DNA of 64,000 nucleotides from Microcoleus vaginatus HSN003 (lineage in GTDB: Bacteria > Cyanobacteriota > Cyanobacteriia > Cyanobacteriales > Microcoleaceae), in contig NZ_CP031705.1 in the NCBI RefSeq assembly GCF_022701255.1, forward strand, positions 3,113,501 to 3,177,500, given 5' to 3'. The notes beneath the pieces were generated by a model, which saw only the letters and a list, made by a program, of their open reading frames with translations, made no database searches and was not told the origin of the DNA. The stretch's first letter is position 1, and every line of letters starts with the position of its first letter. The translations under genes were made by a program, and so were the position numbers. Below, piece by piece: positions 54,285 to 63,319 of the stretch.

Positions 54285-56195
54285 TTATTCCGCCGTCAGG
54301 TTCAACTCGTAAGCGATCGGCTCAGATGCTTGAGAAACTACCACAAATTCATAATAACCAGCATCATCCAGCAATCCAGACCAACTCAGCCCCTCTGCAT
54401 CTGCCAGCAAAGCTCGCGCGCCCTTTGTCCGCCCCGGAGTATAAATTGACAGTAGAGTTGATTTGCGCGGTGCTTGTAAATTCACGCGCAAAGTTTGATT
54501 TTGAGCGAGCCTGGCAATGTAAGCTTTCCCTTCTCCGGGTTTGAGATTGCCTGTGAGGCGTTTGCTCTTCGATAGGCGGTCAAATTCAACGCTTTCGACA
54601 GTTGCTCCCGCTTGTAAGGCTTCGAGTTCGTCGGCGGTAATTGCTTGCCAAATTTGTCCGATCGGCAAACCGATGATATTGCGATCGCGCGGCTGTTGTG
54701 GAAACCAATAAAAGAACCTAGCATCAGCCAAATCGTACAAAGCCCGACTGCTCAAATTCAGGTTGTTAACCTCAGTTTTCCAGCGATCAATATCTGTGGT
54801 GTCATAACTGCCCAACCGCGCTCTAGCGTCGCTGCTGAGATTTTCCAGCTTGTCGAGCAACTCGTCGCCGATTTTCTGCCACCTTTCGCGCCATTGGCGA
54901 TCGTCCTGGCCTTCTTTTAACAATCGTCCGCCCAATTCCGGGTATTTGGCATAGAAAGTCTCGTCCACAAGATTGACGTAACCGTTATAGAATCGATCGT
55001 CAATTTTGAGCTTTACAAAGCGATCTTGCAAAGCATCTTCTTGCTGCTGCTTCGGGTTTGCAGGTTGGGGAACTTTCTGTACTTTTGATTGCAGATTTAA
55101 CAAAGAATTGCCCGCCAACCAGCCAACTCCCCCCATCGTTGAGAGCACCGCCACCACAAACAACACCATTTTCCAAGCAGGCATCTTTTGCTGATTGCCA
55201 ATAGCAGCTCGCACCGGAGTTCCCGGCAGTTTTGGCGCGGGGGCGGGCATGGGTATAGGCGAGAAATCCGGCGGCTGCGTGGGCCCAAAATCCGGGGCTG
55301 GCTGTGGCGGTTGCAGGTGCGGCGGTAAAGGCGGATTCCCCGATAGAGCGAGCATTACCTCGCGAGCCGAGGAGTAACGCTGGCTCGGCTGTTGAGCAAG
55401 CATTTTATCCAGCACCTGGGACAAATTCGGAGACAGAGAACATTCCGCCCGCCAGTTCCAATTGAGCGTCTGGCTGTCGAGTAACTGATGCGGTTCCTTC
55501 CCCGTCAGCAACACTAAAACCGTGGCCGCCAGAGCGTACAAATCGCTGTGGGGAGAGACGATACCCATTTGCATCTGTTCGACGGGAGCATAGCCGAGCT
55601 TGCCGATGCGAGTCGCGGGGCCGGAAGTGCCGTTAGCCTCAGCGAACAGAGACTCTACGGTGGCGGCGACTTGTTTTACTCCGCCGAAGTCGATCAGCAC
55701 CGGCATTCCGTCAGACAGCCGCAGAATCAGGTTGTCCGGGGAGATGTCGCGGTGAAGCACTCCCAAAGAGTGAATGTATTCGAGCACGGGCAAAATCTGG
55801 AGCAGCAGTTGATTGATTTCTGCCTCTATGAACCGCAAACCCTGACGCTTGCGGGCGTCGAGCAGAAAGCGGTAGGTTTGGCCGGGCACGTAGTCTTGGA
55901 CGAGAAATAGGTAGCCTCGATCGCTGATACTGACGCGGAAAAGTTCGCGGAAGCGGGGGATTTGATTGTGTTGCAGCTTGTAGAGCACTCCTGCTTCCCG
56001 CTCGAACAGTTCCTCGGATTTTTGTAAAGCGTAACTTCCATGTACTTGGGGCGCAAATTCTTTTAAAACGCAGGGTTCGTTAAATCGGTGGGCATCTTCA
56101 GCGAGGTAGGTGCGCCCGAAGCCTCCGTGTCCCAATTCGCGGACGATGCGGTAGTGGTTGTTGAGAGTTATGCCGGGGTAGATGGGATTGTTCAT
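54285..56195 (-). CDS. Serine/threonine protein kinase with membrane anchor and C-terminal domain
   Basis: A 636-residue Hanks-type kinase. The glycine loop is GHGGFG (22-27), the catalytic lysine K45 in VLKEF, HRD at 148-150, DFG at 169-171 and the GYAPVEQ activation segment. Residues about 290-345 are a proline-rich linker; one membrane helix at about 346-368 (VLFVVAVLSTMGGVGWLAG) anchors it, and the extracytoplasmic part (about 370-636) ends in a beta-rich pre-peptidase-like segment (SLLSIYTPGRTKGARALLAD). It should phosphorylate proteins in response to an outside cue. It starts at ATG 56195. A partial copy of its 5' end is at 58045-58341. Confidence 0.88.
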   Translation of the reverse strand: MNNPIYPGITLNNHYRIVRELGHGGFGRTYLAEDAHRFNEPCVLKEFAPQVHGSYALQKSEELFEREAGVLYKLQHNQIPRFRELFRVSISDRGYLFLVQDYVPGQTYRFLLDARKRQGLRFIEAEINQLLLQILPVLEYIHSLGVLHRDISPDNLILRLSDGMPVLIDFGGVKQVAATVESLFAEANGTSGPATRIGKLGYAPVEQMQMGIVSPHSDLYALAATVLVLLTGKEPHQLLDSQTLNWNWRAECSLSPNLSQVLDKMLAQQPSQRYSSAREVMLALSGNPPLPPHLQPPQPAPDFGPTQPPDFSPIPMPAPAPKLPGTPVRAAIGNQQKMPAWKMVLFVVAVLSTMGGVGWLAGNSLLNLQSKVQKVPQPANPKQQQEDALQDRFVKLKIDDRFYNGYVNLVDETFYAKYPELGGRLLKEGQDDRQWRERWQKIGDELLDKLENLSSDARARLGSYDTTDIDRWKTEVNNLNLSSRALYDLADARFFYWFPQQPRDRNIIGLPIGQIWQAITADELEALQAGATVESVEFDRLSKSKRLTGNLKPGEGKAYIARLAQNQTLRVNLQAPRKSTLLSIYTPGRTKGARALLADAEGLSWSGLLDDAGYYEFVVVSQASEPIAYELNLTAE

Positions 56196-56499
56196 TGGAA
56201 CTTGCTGCGTCGGATTTTCACGCTTGACTGAGACTAGGAGTTTTGGGCGATCGCTGAATTAATCTTGACATAGTGTGTCAGTGTTTATTAGTCGATCGGC
56301 AGCTTCGCTATCCCCTATGGTTATTGTGAAAACAGCGGTTTCGTGCTATAGAAGTTTACCTATTGCGCTATATTTTCGATCGACCTCAAAATGTGTTCAA
56401 ATTTTTAGTGTCCAGCCCAATGTGCGATCGGGTCGCGCCGCGCTACTAATGGAATCTTGAGCGATCGAGGTGCAAAATACGCATTTTAAGGAGCAAATC
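56196..56499. other. Divergent spacer kinase-paaK
   Basis: A 304-bp region with HIP1-like sites and the sequence shared with 58260-58341. AT-rich; no gene. Promoters for both flanking genes should lie here. Confidence 0.5.
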
Positions 56500-58029
56500 A
56501 TGCAGCCAGAACAGCGTCAGCGAGCAATTGGGGCGTTTGAAGAGTTTTTGAAGGCGCCGCTTGAGGAACGATTGCAACACCAGCAGAGTCGAGTTGCCGA
56601 ATCCGGGGCGATCGGGCTTTTTCAAAAAGTCGCGACCACAGTACCAGCTTACCAGACTTTCCTAGCTGCACATAACATCAATCCCGCTTCAATTAAAACC
56701 TTTGAAGACTTCCAAAAATTGCCGCTAATTACCAAAGAGAATTATTTACGCTGTCACCCGCTACCTCAGTTGTGTTACGAGGGGAAATTAGAAACTTGCG
56801 ATTTCATTGCTGTTTCATCTGGTTCGACAGGAAACCCGACATTTTGGCCTCGTTTTATGAGTGACGAGTTGCAAATTGCCGCTCGTTTTGAACAAATATT
56901 TCACGACAGTTTTTACGCCGACAAGCGCTCCACATTAGCTGTCATTTGCTTTGCGTTGGGAACTTGGGTTGGGGGAATGTACACGGCGAATTGCTGCCGC
57001 TATCTAGCGAGTAAGGGCTATCCCGTTACAGTTGTGACGCCGGGGAATAATAAGACTGAAATATTGCGAGTTGTGCAGGAACTGGGGGAGCATTTTGAGC
57101 AAGTAGTTTTGTTGGGATATCCACCATTTATCAAAGATGTGATTGATAGCGGAATTGCTGGGGGTGTGGAGTGGCAAAAATACCGAATTAAGATGGTGTT
57201 TGCGGGAGAAGTGTTTAGCGAAGAATGGCGGAGCTTGGTGAGCGATCGCACTAATTCTGACAATCTATATTACAACTCTGCGAGCCTTTACGGTACTGCG
57301 GATGCGGGCGTTTTGGGCAACGAGACACCGCTGAGCATTTGCATCCGCCGCTTTTTAGCAAACAATCCCGAAGCAGCACGCAATTTATTCGGGGAATCGC
57401 GGTTGCCAACGCTGGTGCAGTACGATCCGAAAAGTCGCTTTTTTGAAGTGAATAATGACGGCACGCTATTATTTTCGGGCGACAATGGCATCCCGCTAAT
57501 ACGCTATCACATCTCGGATAACGGCGGTTTAATTTGTTACGAAGCAATGCTCAATTTTTTGGCTGAATGGGGATTTAACCCTGTGGCACGTTTGCAGCAA
57601 GCAGCAGGTATGAAAGTTTCTGATTTCCCCAGAGGAATTCGCTGCTTGCCATTTGTGTATGTATTTGGGCGATCGCACTTTACCGTTTCCTACTTCGGTG
57701 CTAACATTTACCCGGAAAATGTCACCGTAGGTTTAGAAGTTCCCACTATTCGGGAATGGGTGACGGGAAAATTTGTACTGCAAGTCAAGGAAGATGGGGA
57801 TCAAAATCGGTTTTTATCTGTTGTTGTGGAATTAGCAGCGGGGGTGGAGGGCGACGAGGAGATGAAGCAGGCGATCGCATCTTCAATTCTCGCGCAATTG
57901 CGGCGGCTAAACAGCGAATTTGCTAATTACGTGCCGCCCGAATATCAGTTACCTGTCGTGACATTAACGGAGACGGGCGATGCGGAGTATTTTCCGATTG
58001 GGGTGAAGCACCGATACACGCGGCAGTAA
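56500..58029 (+). CDS. PaaK-like (phenylacetate-CoA ligase family) adenylate-forming enzyme
   Basis: A 509-residue adenylate-forming enzyme from ATG 56500; AAGGAG at 56488-56493 is six bases upstream, so the earlier frame start at 56470 is not used. It has an AMP-binding P-loop (FIAVSSGSTGNPTFWPR), YNSASLYGTADAGVLGNETP as motif A5 and a C-terminal domain ending in a VTLTETGDAEYFPIG segment. The family joins an aryl or other carboxylate to CoA; without the other paa genes nearby, phenylacetate is unlikely and the substrate is open. A related role in cyanobacterial natural-product or adhesin modification is conceivable but not supported here. Confidence 0.8.
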   Translation: MQPEQRQRAIGAFEEFLKAPLEERLQHQQSRVAESGAIGLFQKVATTVPAYQTFLAAHNINPASIKTFEDFQKLPLITKENYLRCHPLPQLCYEGKLETCDFIAVSSGSTGNPTFWPRFMSDELQIAARFEQIFHDSFYADKRSTLAVICFALGTWVGGMYTANCCRYLASKGYPVTVVTPGNNKTEILRVVQELGEHFEQVVLLGYPPFIKDVIDSGIAGGVEWQKYRIKMVFAGEVFSEEWRSLVSDRTNSDNLYYNSASLYGTADAGVLGNETPLSICIRRFLANNPEAARNLFGESRLPTLVQYDPKSRFFEVNNDGTLLFSGDNGIPLIRYHISDNGGLICYEAMLNFLAEWGFNPVARLQQAAGMKVSDFPRGIRCLPFVYVFGRSHFTVSYFGANIYPENVTVGLEVPTIREWVTGKFVLQVKEDGDQNRFLSVVVELAAGVEGDEEMKQAIASSILAQLRRLNSEFANYVPPEYQLPVVTLTETGDAEYFPIGVKHRYTRQ

Positions 58030-58044
58030 GTAGTTTGAATTAAT

Positions 58045-58341
58045 GTAAGCTTTCCCTTCTCCGGGTTTGAGATTGCCTGTTCGGATTTTTGTAAAGCGTA
58101 ACTTCCGTTTACTTGGGGCGCAAATTCTTTTAAAACGCAGGGTTGGTTAAATCGGTGTGCGTCTTCAGCGAGGTAGGTGCGCCCGAAGCCTCCGTGTCCC
58201 AATTCGCGGACGATGCGGTAGTGGTTGTTGAGAGTTATGCCGGAGTAGATGGGATTGTTCATTGGAACTTGCTGCGTCGGATTTTCACGCTTGGCTGAAG
58301 CTGAGGATTTTTGGCGATCGCTGAATTAATCTTGACATTAA
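58045..58341 (-). pseudogene. Internally deleted copy of the Ser/Thr kinase gene
   Basis: On the complement, 58081-58341 matches the kinase gene's upstream region and first 60 codons (MNNPIYSGITLNNHYRIVRE...SYALQKSE), corresponding to 56014-56273. Then 58042-58080 jumps to a piece matching 54516-54554 near the kinase 3' end, out of frame. About 1.46 kb of the gene is missing between them. The residual frame (57945-58262) runs into the PaaK gene on the other strand and is not functional. Confidence 0.88.
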
Positions 58342-58569
58342 TTTTGACATAATTGATGAGCTTTTATCTGCTGATCTGTCGCACGCGCCGCTCCTGGTTT
58401 TATGTTATGACAGCGAGTGCGATCGAGGGCAAGTGGGTTCACAAAGCTATTCGTCATCCGATTTTAGATGTTAGATTTTAGATTAAGACTACAGATGAAT
58501 CCGGGAGGTTGTGACCCAATTTTTCGGTCAGAAGTCTGCTATGGTGAATTACAGACATCCGCAGCAACA

Positions 58570-58629
58570 ATGACTATGCTTGAGCTCATGATTTTTGCTG
58601 GTTTTTTGCTGTTTTCTACCTGGGGATGA
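58570..58629 (+). CDS. Possible 19-residue hydrophobic leader peptide upstream of the histidine kinase
   Basis: ATG 58570 encodes MTMLELMIFAGFLLFSTWG, stopping at TGA 58627. A second short frame overlaps the stop by four bases (ATGA at 58626) and encodes MILGSNFVKKLAIGSEYC. It is in frame with the kinase across the TGA. Could be chance. Confidence 0.2.
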   Translation: MTMLELMIFAGFLLFSTWG

Positions 58630-58644
58630 TCCTCGGAAGCAACT

Positions 58645-60594
58645 TTGTCAAAAAATTGGCGATCGGCTCCGAATATTGTTAAAAAATCAGAGCAAGTTCA
58701 CAGAGTTTTAATGAATTTTCGATCGCTACCAAAATGGTTGCTGCACTCGACAGCAGTTACGGTTATAGCTGCTGTATACTACAGCACCGCTGAACTGGGC
58801 AGATTTTTGGCATCTACGCCAGACAATGTGACTCCCGTGTGGCCTCCTGACGGGTTCGCTTTAGCAGCCCTCCTGCTGCTAGGATATCGCGTTTGGCCGG
58901 GAATTTGGATTGGTTCATTTTTTGCCAATATTTGGGCTTTTTTGGACGAGACAAATGCAGCTTCTGTTGCTATTTCTATCGCAATTGCCTCTAGCATCGC
59001 TGCGGGAACTACCTTATCAGCAATCTTAGGCAGTTTCCTGCTAAACAAGTTTGTCAGACGTGGCCATCTGTTCGACCGCCCTCAAAATGTGTTCAAATTT
59101 GTAGTTATGGGCGGAATGGGCGGCCCGATTGTCAGTGCGACTGTGGGCATTACCACTCTCTGTTTGCGGGGTATTGTCCCTCTGGCAGATTGGGGCATGA
59201 ACTGGTTTACATGGTGGATGTCAAATGTAGGCGGAATTCTGATTTTTACACCTCTAGTATTAATTTGGAGCCAACCACTATTAGAGGCACTTCAGGATTT
59301 ATTCGATATCCGTACAGCAGGAATAAGGCAAAAAAAAAAGCTGAAATTGAAGCCTTTGAAATTTATCTCATCTCAGGTCAAAGTGGCTGAGTTTGCAATA
59401 TTGATACTGCTCGTGCTTGCCGTAGGTAAAATTGCTTTTGGCGGCGGCTATCCTGTAGAGTATATGCTGATTCCATTTCTTCTATGGGCAGTATTTCGCT
59501 TTGACATCCAAGGAGCAACATTATTAATTTTTATTGTATCGGCAATTGCAGTTTTAGGAACAGTTAAAGGTGGCGGACCTTTTGCGCGTCCCGATCTTAA
59601 TGAATCTCTGGTGTTATTGCAGTCTTTTATTGGGGTTGTTGTGCTGACAACTTTAGTGCTGTATGCTGCGATCGCACAACGGCAGCAAGTAGAGAACCAG
59701 TTGCGAGTTCAAACTCAACAGATTGAAAAAACTTTAGGGGATTTGCAGCAGGCACAAGCTCAATTAATTCAAAGCGAAAAAATGTCGGGGTTGGGACACT
59801 TAGTAGCTGGAGTTGCTCACGAAATCAATAACCCCATTAATTTTGTTGGCGGCAATTTGTTTCACGCCAATCAATACACTCAAGAGTTACTCGATGTTGT
59901 CAAACTGTATCAAAAATTCTATCCTCAACCAGCACCAGAAATTCAAAAGGAAATAGAAGCACTTGATCTAGAGTTTATTATGGAAGACTTGCCTAAACTT
60001 CTATCTTCGATGAAGATAGGAACAGAGCGCATTCAAAAGATAGTCTTGTCTTTGCGAAATTTTTCCCGCATGGACGAGTCGGAACTAAAGAGAGTAGACA
60101 TACATGAAGGATTGGATAGTACGCTGCTTATCTTGGATAACCGCTTGCAATCTAATACAGAAACTCGGAGCATTCAGGTGATTAAAAAATACAGTAACTT
60201 ACCTAAAATCGAATGCTATGCTTCTGAGTTAAATCAAGTGTTTATGAATATAGTGGTTAATGCGATCGATGCTTTGGCCGTCAAAAGGATTAAAAGAAAC
60301 ATTAATGAGCCTGAAACTTTACCGCAAATCGAAATTAGCACGAAGCTTTTAGATAAAAATTGTGTAGCTGTCAGCATTACGGATAACGGCAGCGGTATGC
60401 CAAAAGAGATAATAAACCGCATTTTTGATCCTTTTTATACAACTAAACAAGTCGGAAAAGGTACTGGTTTAGGCTTGTATATTAGCTACAATATAATCTC
60501 GGAAAAACACAAAGGTAAATTGAAATGCGTTTCAGCACCCGATCGAGGTACGGAGTTTATAATAGAATTGCCAATTAGGCAAGACAACTCATGA
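58645..60594 (+). CDS. Sensor histidine kinase with MASE1-like membrane domain
   Basis: A 649-residue kinase. The N-terminal half (about 30-345) has around eight membrane helices with the MASE1 pattern (TPVWPPDGFALAALLLLGYR, VWPGIWIGSFFAN). A coiled segment leads to HisKA with H392 in GVAHEINNPINFV, then a HATPase domain with NIVVNAIDAL, DNGSGMP and GKGTGLGLYIS. It senses an unknown cue. The start is TTG 58645 (SKNWRSAP...), though ATG 58711 (MNFRSLPKW) would remove only 22 residues and is equally possible. No partner regulator adjoins. Confidence 0.88.
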   Translation: MSKNWRSAPNIVKKSEQVHRVLMNFRSLPKWLLHSTAVTVIAAVYYSTAELGRFLASTPDNVTPVWPPDGFALAALLLLGYRVWPGIWIGSFFANIWAFLDETNAASVAISIAIASSIAAGTTLSAILGSFLLNKFVRRGHLFDRPQNVFKFVVMGGMGGPIVSATVGITTLCLRGIVPLADWGMNWFTWWMSNVGGILIFTPLVLIWSQPLLEALQDLFDIRTAGIRQKKKLKLKPLKFISSQVKVAEFAILILLVLAVGKIAFGGGYPVEYMLIPFLLWAVFRFDIQGATLLIFIVSAIAVLGTVKGGGPFARPDLNESLVLLQSFIGVVVLTTLVLYAAIAQRQQVENQLRVQTQQIEKTLGDLQQAQAQLIQSEKMSGLGHLVAGVAHEINNPINFVGGNLFHANQYTQELLDVVKLYQKFYPQPAPEIQKEIEALDLEFIMEDLPKLLSSMKIGTERIQKIVLSLRNFSRMDESELKRVDIHEGLDSTLLILDNRLQSNTETRSIQVIKKYSNLPKIECYASELNQVFMNIVVNAIDALAVKRIKRNINEPETLPQIEISTKLLDKNCVAVSITDNGSGMPKEIINRIFDPFYTTKQVGKGTGLGLYISYNIISEKHKGKLKCVSAPDRGTEFIIELPIRQDNS

Positions 60595-60643
60595 ATTATT
60601 GATATACATGGCAGTAAGTAGTTTTAATTGATGAGTTATCAGT

Positions 60644-60671
60644 TTGGAAAAGCCTTGTGTTATTATATAAT
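60644..60671 (+). promoter_or_regulatory. Sigma-70 type promoter of xisH
   Basis: TTGGAA at 60644-60649, 16 bases, TATAAT at 60666-60671, about 30 bases before the xisH start. Confidence 0.65.
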
Positions 60672-60702
60672 TAGGGTGACTGTTGATGGTTCAGCTTAAA
60701 AT

Positions 60703-61119
60703 ATGCCAGCAAAAGACATCTACCACAATACTGTCAGAACAGCTCTAGAAAAAGACGGGTGGACGATAACAAACGATCCGCTACCCTTAAAAATTGGCAA
60801 ACGTACTCTCAACGTCGATTTGGGTGCAGAAAAACTCTTTGCTGCCGAAAAGCAAGGTCGCAAAATTGCTGTAGAAGTAAAAAGTTTCGTAAGTGCTTCA
60901 CCCGTTCATGACTTAGAAGAAGCTGTTGGACAGTATATTGTCTATGCAGATATTCTAGAGCGCTCGGAACCTGAACGGATAATATATCTGGCAATCCGTG
61001 CAGAAGTTTATGCACAAATTTTTTCGGAACCTATCGGGCAGGTTTTGTTAGAAAAAAAGAGATTTAAATTAATAGTTTTTGATTCATTAAAGGAGACAGT
61101 TGTCAGATGGATAGACTAG
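60703..61119 (+). CDS. xisH: XisH family protein (PD-(D/E)XK nuclease-like)
   Basis: A 138-residue XisH. Residues D39, E58 and K60 (NVDLGAEKL ... IAVEVKSF) match a PD-(D/E)XK active site. XisH and XisI were named for control of fdxN element excision in heterocyst-forming Nostoc/Anabaena, but pairs are frequent in cyanobacteria without that element. No fdxN or nif gene or element is in this window. ATG 60703 is 32 bases after a predicted -10 box. The end overlaps xisI by 13 bases, so the two are translationally coupled. Confidence 0.9.
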   Translation: MPAKDIYHNTVRTALEKDGWTITNDPLPLKIGKRTLNVDLGAEKLFAAEKQGRKIAVEVKSFVSASPVHDLEEAVGQYIVYADILERSEPERIIYLAIRAEVYAQIFSEPIGQVLLEKKRFKLIVFDSLKETVVRWID

Positions 61120-61442
61120 ATGAATATCGCGGATTTATTCAGAAAATTTTAGATAGTTATGCCCAGATTCCCTATCAATACGGACAAATTAAAAGCAGCG
61201 TTATTGTTGACCGCGAACAAAACAATTTTTTACTGATGCACGAAGGCTGGCAAGGGCCTCAAAGAATTCACGATTGTATCGTTCATGTGGAAATTATCGA
61301 CGGCAAAATCTGGATTCAACAAGATGGTATAGAAACGGGAATTACCCCAGAACTTGTAGAATTAGGAGTGCCTAAAGACCAGATAGTTTTAGGGTTTCAT
61401 CCGTATCATGTTCGGCAACATACGGGATATGCGATCGCGTAA
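61107..61442 (+). CDS. xisI: XisI family protein
   Basis: A 111-residue protein with the standard XisI blocks (YRGFIQKILDSYAQIPYQYG, VDREQNNFLLMHEGWQG, RIHDCIVHVEIIDGKIWIQ, GFHPYHVRQHTGYA). It overlaps xisH by 13 bases and is presumed to act with it, possibly as a nuclease-control or toxin-antitoxin-like pair (inference). Confidence 0.9.
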   Translation: MDRLDEYRGFIQKILDSYAQIPYQYGQIKSSVIVDREQNNFLLMHEGWQGPQRIHDCIVHVEIIDGKIWIQQDGIETGITPELVELGVPKDQIVLGFHPYHVRQHTGYAIA

Positions 61443-61493
61443 ACCAGCTTAAATACAGGAAACTTGAAGGAAAGGGCGATCGCTAAACTGTAT

Positions 61494-61600
61494 CGGGATC
61501 AATATTTAGTTCTCGCAGTTTCGCGGCCAGGCGATCGGCTCGTTTCTGCGCCCAGGACTATTCTGAAAGCCCGATCGCGCTTTTTGCCGAAATACGCGAT
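61494..61600 (-). pseudogene. 3' remnant of a Uma2 family (DUF820) gene
   Basis: On the complement a frame reads WAQKRADRLAAKLRELNIDP then DTV and stop, the typical C-terminus of Uma2 proteins. Upstream in frame is a TAG (SAIGLSE-stop-SWAQ), where GLSEQ is expected. No larger reading frame exists, so it is a decayed remnant. Confidence 0.65.
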
Positions 61601-61643
61601 CGAACACCCAATAATTAGTTTTTAACTATTAGCAATTATCGTT

Positions 61644-62741
61644 TTATTGACCGTCAGTTTGTCTGAGAGCCTCCAGAATTTCCGGTCGTTTCATGCGCGC
61701 GTAGCCCCGCACTTTCCGGTCTTTGCCGATCGCCTTCAACCGTCTCAGCGACAGACTTTCGTAGTCTTCTTCTTCTGGGGACGGGGACGGAAACGGCAAC
61801 TCTAACTGCAACTGCGGTAACTGAGGTTTCTGCTGTGCTTTCGACTGCTTCTTAGGCTGCGTTTTTGACGGCTTTTTCGGTTGTGCTTCGGGCTGTATTT
61901 CTGAGTGCGTCGTTGCGACTCCCAGTTGGCGGCGGAGCGTTTCAATTTGATTTTTCAGGTCATTTTCTACGTCTTCGATGGCGTCGGAAACAAACTGATT
62001 AATTGTTTGAACTGTGCGTTCTAATTTTGTTGACAGTAGTTTTTCCAGTTCATCTAACTGTCTCAAAGCGCCTTCCAGATTTACCTCAGAAATAACAGCA
62101 GATGTCGGGGGACGGTTGCTGGTCGATTGTTCAATTTTTTTAGCCAATTTATCTACCTTTTCATGAAATGTTTTTTCAACTTGTCCGAGCAAATCCTTAA
62201 TCTGTTGTATTTGGTTACACTCAAAGTTCTGCTCAGTTAGAGCTTTTACTTGCTTTTTTAGCAGCTCTTCATTTTTTTTAACAGATTGTTCTATTCGTTT
62301 TGTTAGACTCTCTACCTTTTTTTGAAATGATAGCTCAAATTCTTGCAGTAGAGTCTCAATTTGTGCAGGTTTCTGAGTCGGTTGCGGAGCTAAATGTTCC
62401 ATTTCTGCTTGAGCAACAGCTACCTCCTCGTCGGTCATTTCAAATACCCACGCCCACATTTGCTCGGTGCCGAGTTCTTTAGCAACAATACACCAATCTG
62501 AGCCGCAGACAACTTCATATTCTTCTTCGTTGCTGTAAGCTTCTGTAGGGCGTACAATTAAAGGAATTAAGTTGCTGCCTTGCTCGATCAGACTTCTCCT
62601 GAGAGCTTCGCGGCGTTCGCGAGGAATTTCGCCCCGATGAGGCTCTGGTATGGCAATTTGGGAAGTGTAAATCTGACTATGACTAATTGGCTTAATCCGC
62701 AAATATTCAACTATTTGGTTTTGATCGGACGATCGATCCAT
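61644..62741 (-). CDS. ParB-like N-terminal domain protein with coiled coil and Rho-N/SAP-like C-terminus
   Basis: A 365-residue protein. Residues about 10-115 are a ParB/Srx-like domain (IPEPHRGEIPRERREALRRS, IPLIVRPTE, YEVVCGSDWCIVAKELG). Residues about 120-310 are long acidic coiled coils (for example FQKKVESLTKRIEQSVKKNE). A KPSKTQPKKQSKAQQKPQ linker leads to LSLRRLKAIGKDRKVRGYAR, the helix-extended-loop-helix type of Rho N-termini or SAP domains (332-363). The catalytic GxxR-type CTP-binding motif of ParB is not clear, so it may be a ParB-fold nuclease-like or scaffold protein. Pairs with the protein at 63320 in design. ATG 62741. Confidence 0.7.
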   Translation of the reverse strand: MDRSSDQNQIVEYLRIKPISHSQIYTSQIAIPEPHRGEIPRERREALRRSLIEQGSNLIPLIVRPTEAYSNEEEYEVVCGSDWCIVAKELGTEQMWAWVFEMTDEEVAVAQAEMEHLAPQPTQKPAQIETLLQEFELSFQKKVESLTKRIEQSVKKNEELLKKQVKALTEQNFECNQIQQIKDLLGQVEKTFHEKVDKLAKKIEQSTSNRPPTSAVISEVNLEGALRQLDELEKLLSTKLERTVQTINQFVSDAIEDVENDLKNQIETLRRQLGVATTHSEIQPEAQPKKPSKTQPKKQSKAQQKPQLPQLQLELPFPSPSPEEEDYESLSLRRLKAIGKDRKVRGYARMKRPEILEALRQTDGQ

Positions 62742-62804
62742 CTTGTTACAAGTCCCCTTTTGTCATTAAAATCTGCTGTGTAGGTATTTACGTATGTTTG
62801 CACT

Positions 62805-63077
62805 TTACAGCCTGCGTTTTAAGTGCTGCAGGACTAACCCAAAAACTCTAATTGTAAGGTGCGAGACAAACACCTTACCCAGACTGTGGTAAGTTAAAGG
62901 GTTTCTTGGCCTGGGTCTTCCAAGTCTGCGATCGAACTCGGTTATCTGGGGGGAGATATGGCGTTGCTGCTGTACCTGTGCGGCTGGCTGTGCGGTGACA
63001 GCCCGATCGGCAAAAGTTACTGCAATTCCTAAAAAAGCGACTGTGATGAGTTTAACTGCCTGCGGGACACCAAGCAT
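62805..63077 (-). CDS. Possible small exported protein
   Basis: A 90-residue open frame (MLGVPQAVKLITVAFLGIAV, then AQPAAQVQQQRHISPQ). The N-terminus could be a signal peptide, but the remainder is basic, with no family. May be spurious; it lies in the gap between the two ParB-like genes. Confidence 0.3.
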   Translation of the reverse strand: MLGVPQAVKLITVAFLGIAVTFADRAVTAQPAAQVQQQRHISPQITEFDRRLGRPRPRNPLTYHSLGKVFVSHLTIRVFGLVLQHLKRRL

Positions 63078-63319
63078 ACACTGCTTTACTCATCTTTACT
63101 TTTTTTGGCATCAGGGCGATCGGGCTGGCGTTGCGAGTTGCGATCGCAATTCGATTTATACCACCGCCAGCTTTAATATCGCCCTTATTCTTTAGTTTCA
63201 AGCCAGAGGCGCGAAAGTTTCTGTAGGATGGGTTTCAACCCCCGAGTCATATCGGGTTTTTCAAATTTTGTCGGGCGGGCTTTGAGGGTCCCAAAAATGC
63301 AATTTAGAGGGCTGAAAGC
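63078..63319. other. Spacer between the two ParB-like genes
   Basis: No supported gene. It has a HIP1 site near 63141 and the AT-rich stretch GCCCTTATTCTTTAG near 63181. Confidence 0.4.

Noticed and set aside
57945..58262. 105-codon frame with a kinase start
   Set aside because: It is the internally deleted copy of the kinase gene and runs antisense into the PaaK gene; treated as a pseudogene.
60703..61442. Idea that this is part of an fdxN-type excision element
   Set aside because: No recombinase of the XisF type, no direct-repeat attachment sites and no nif genes are visible nearby.
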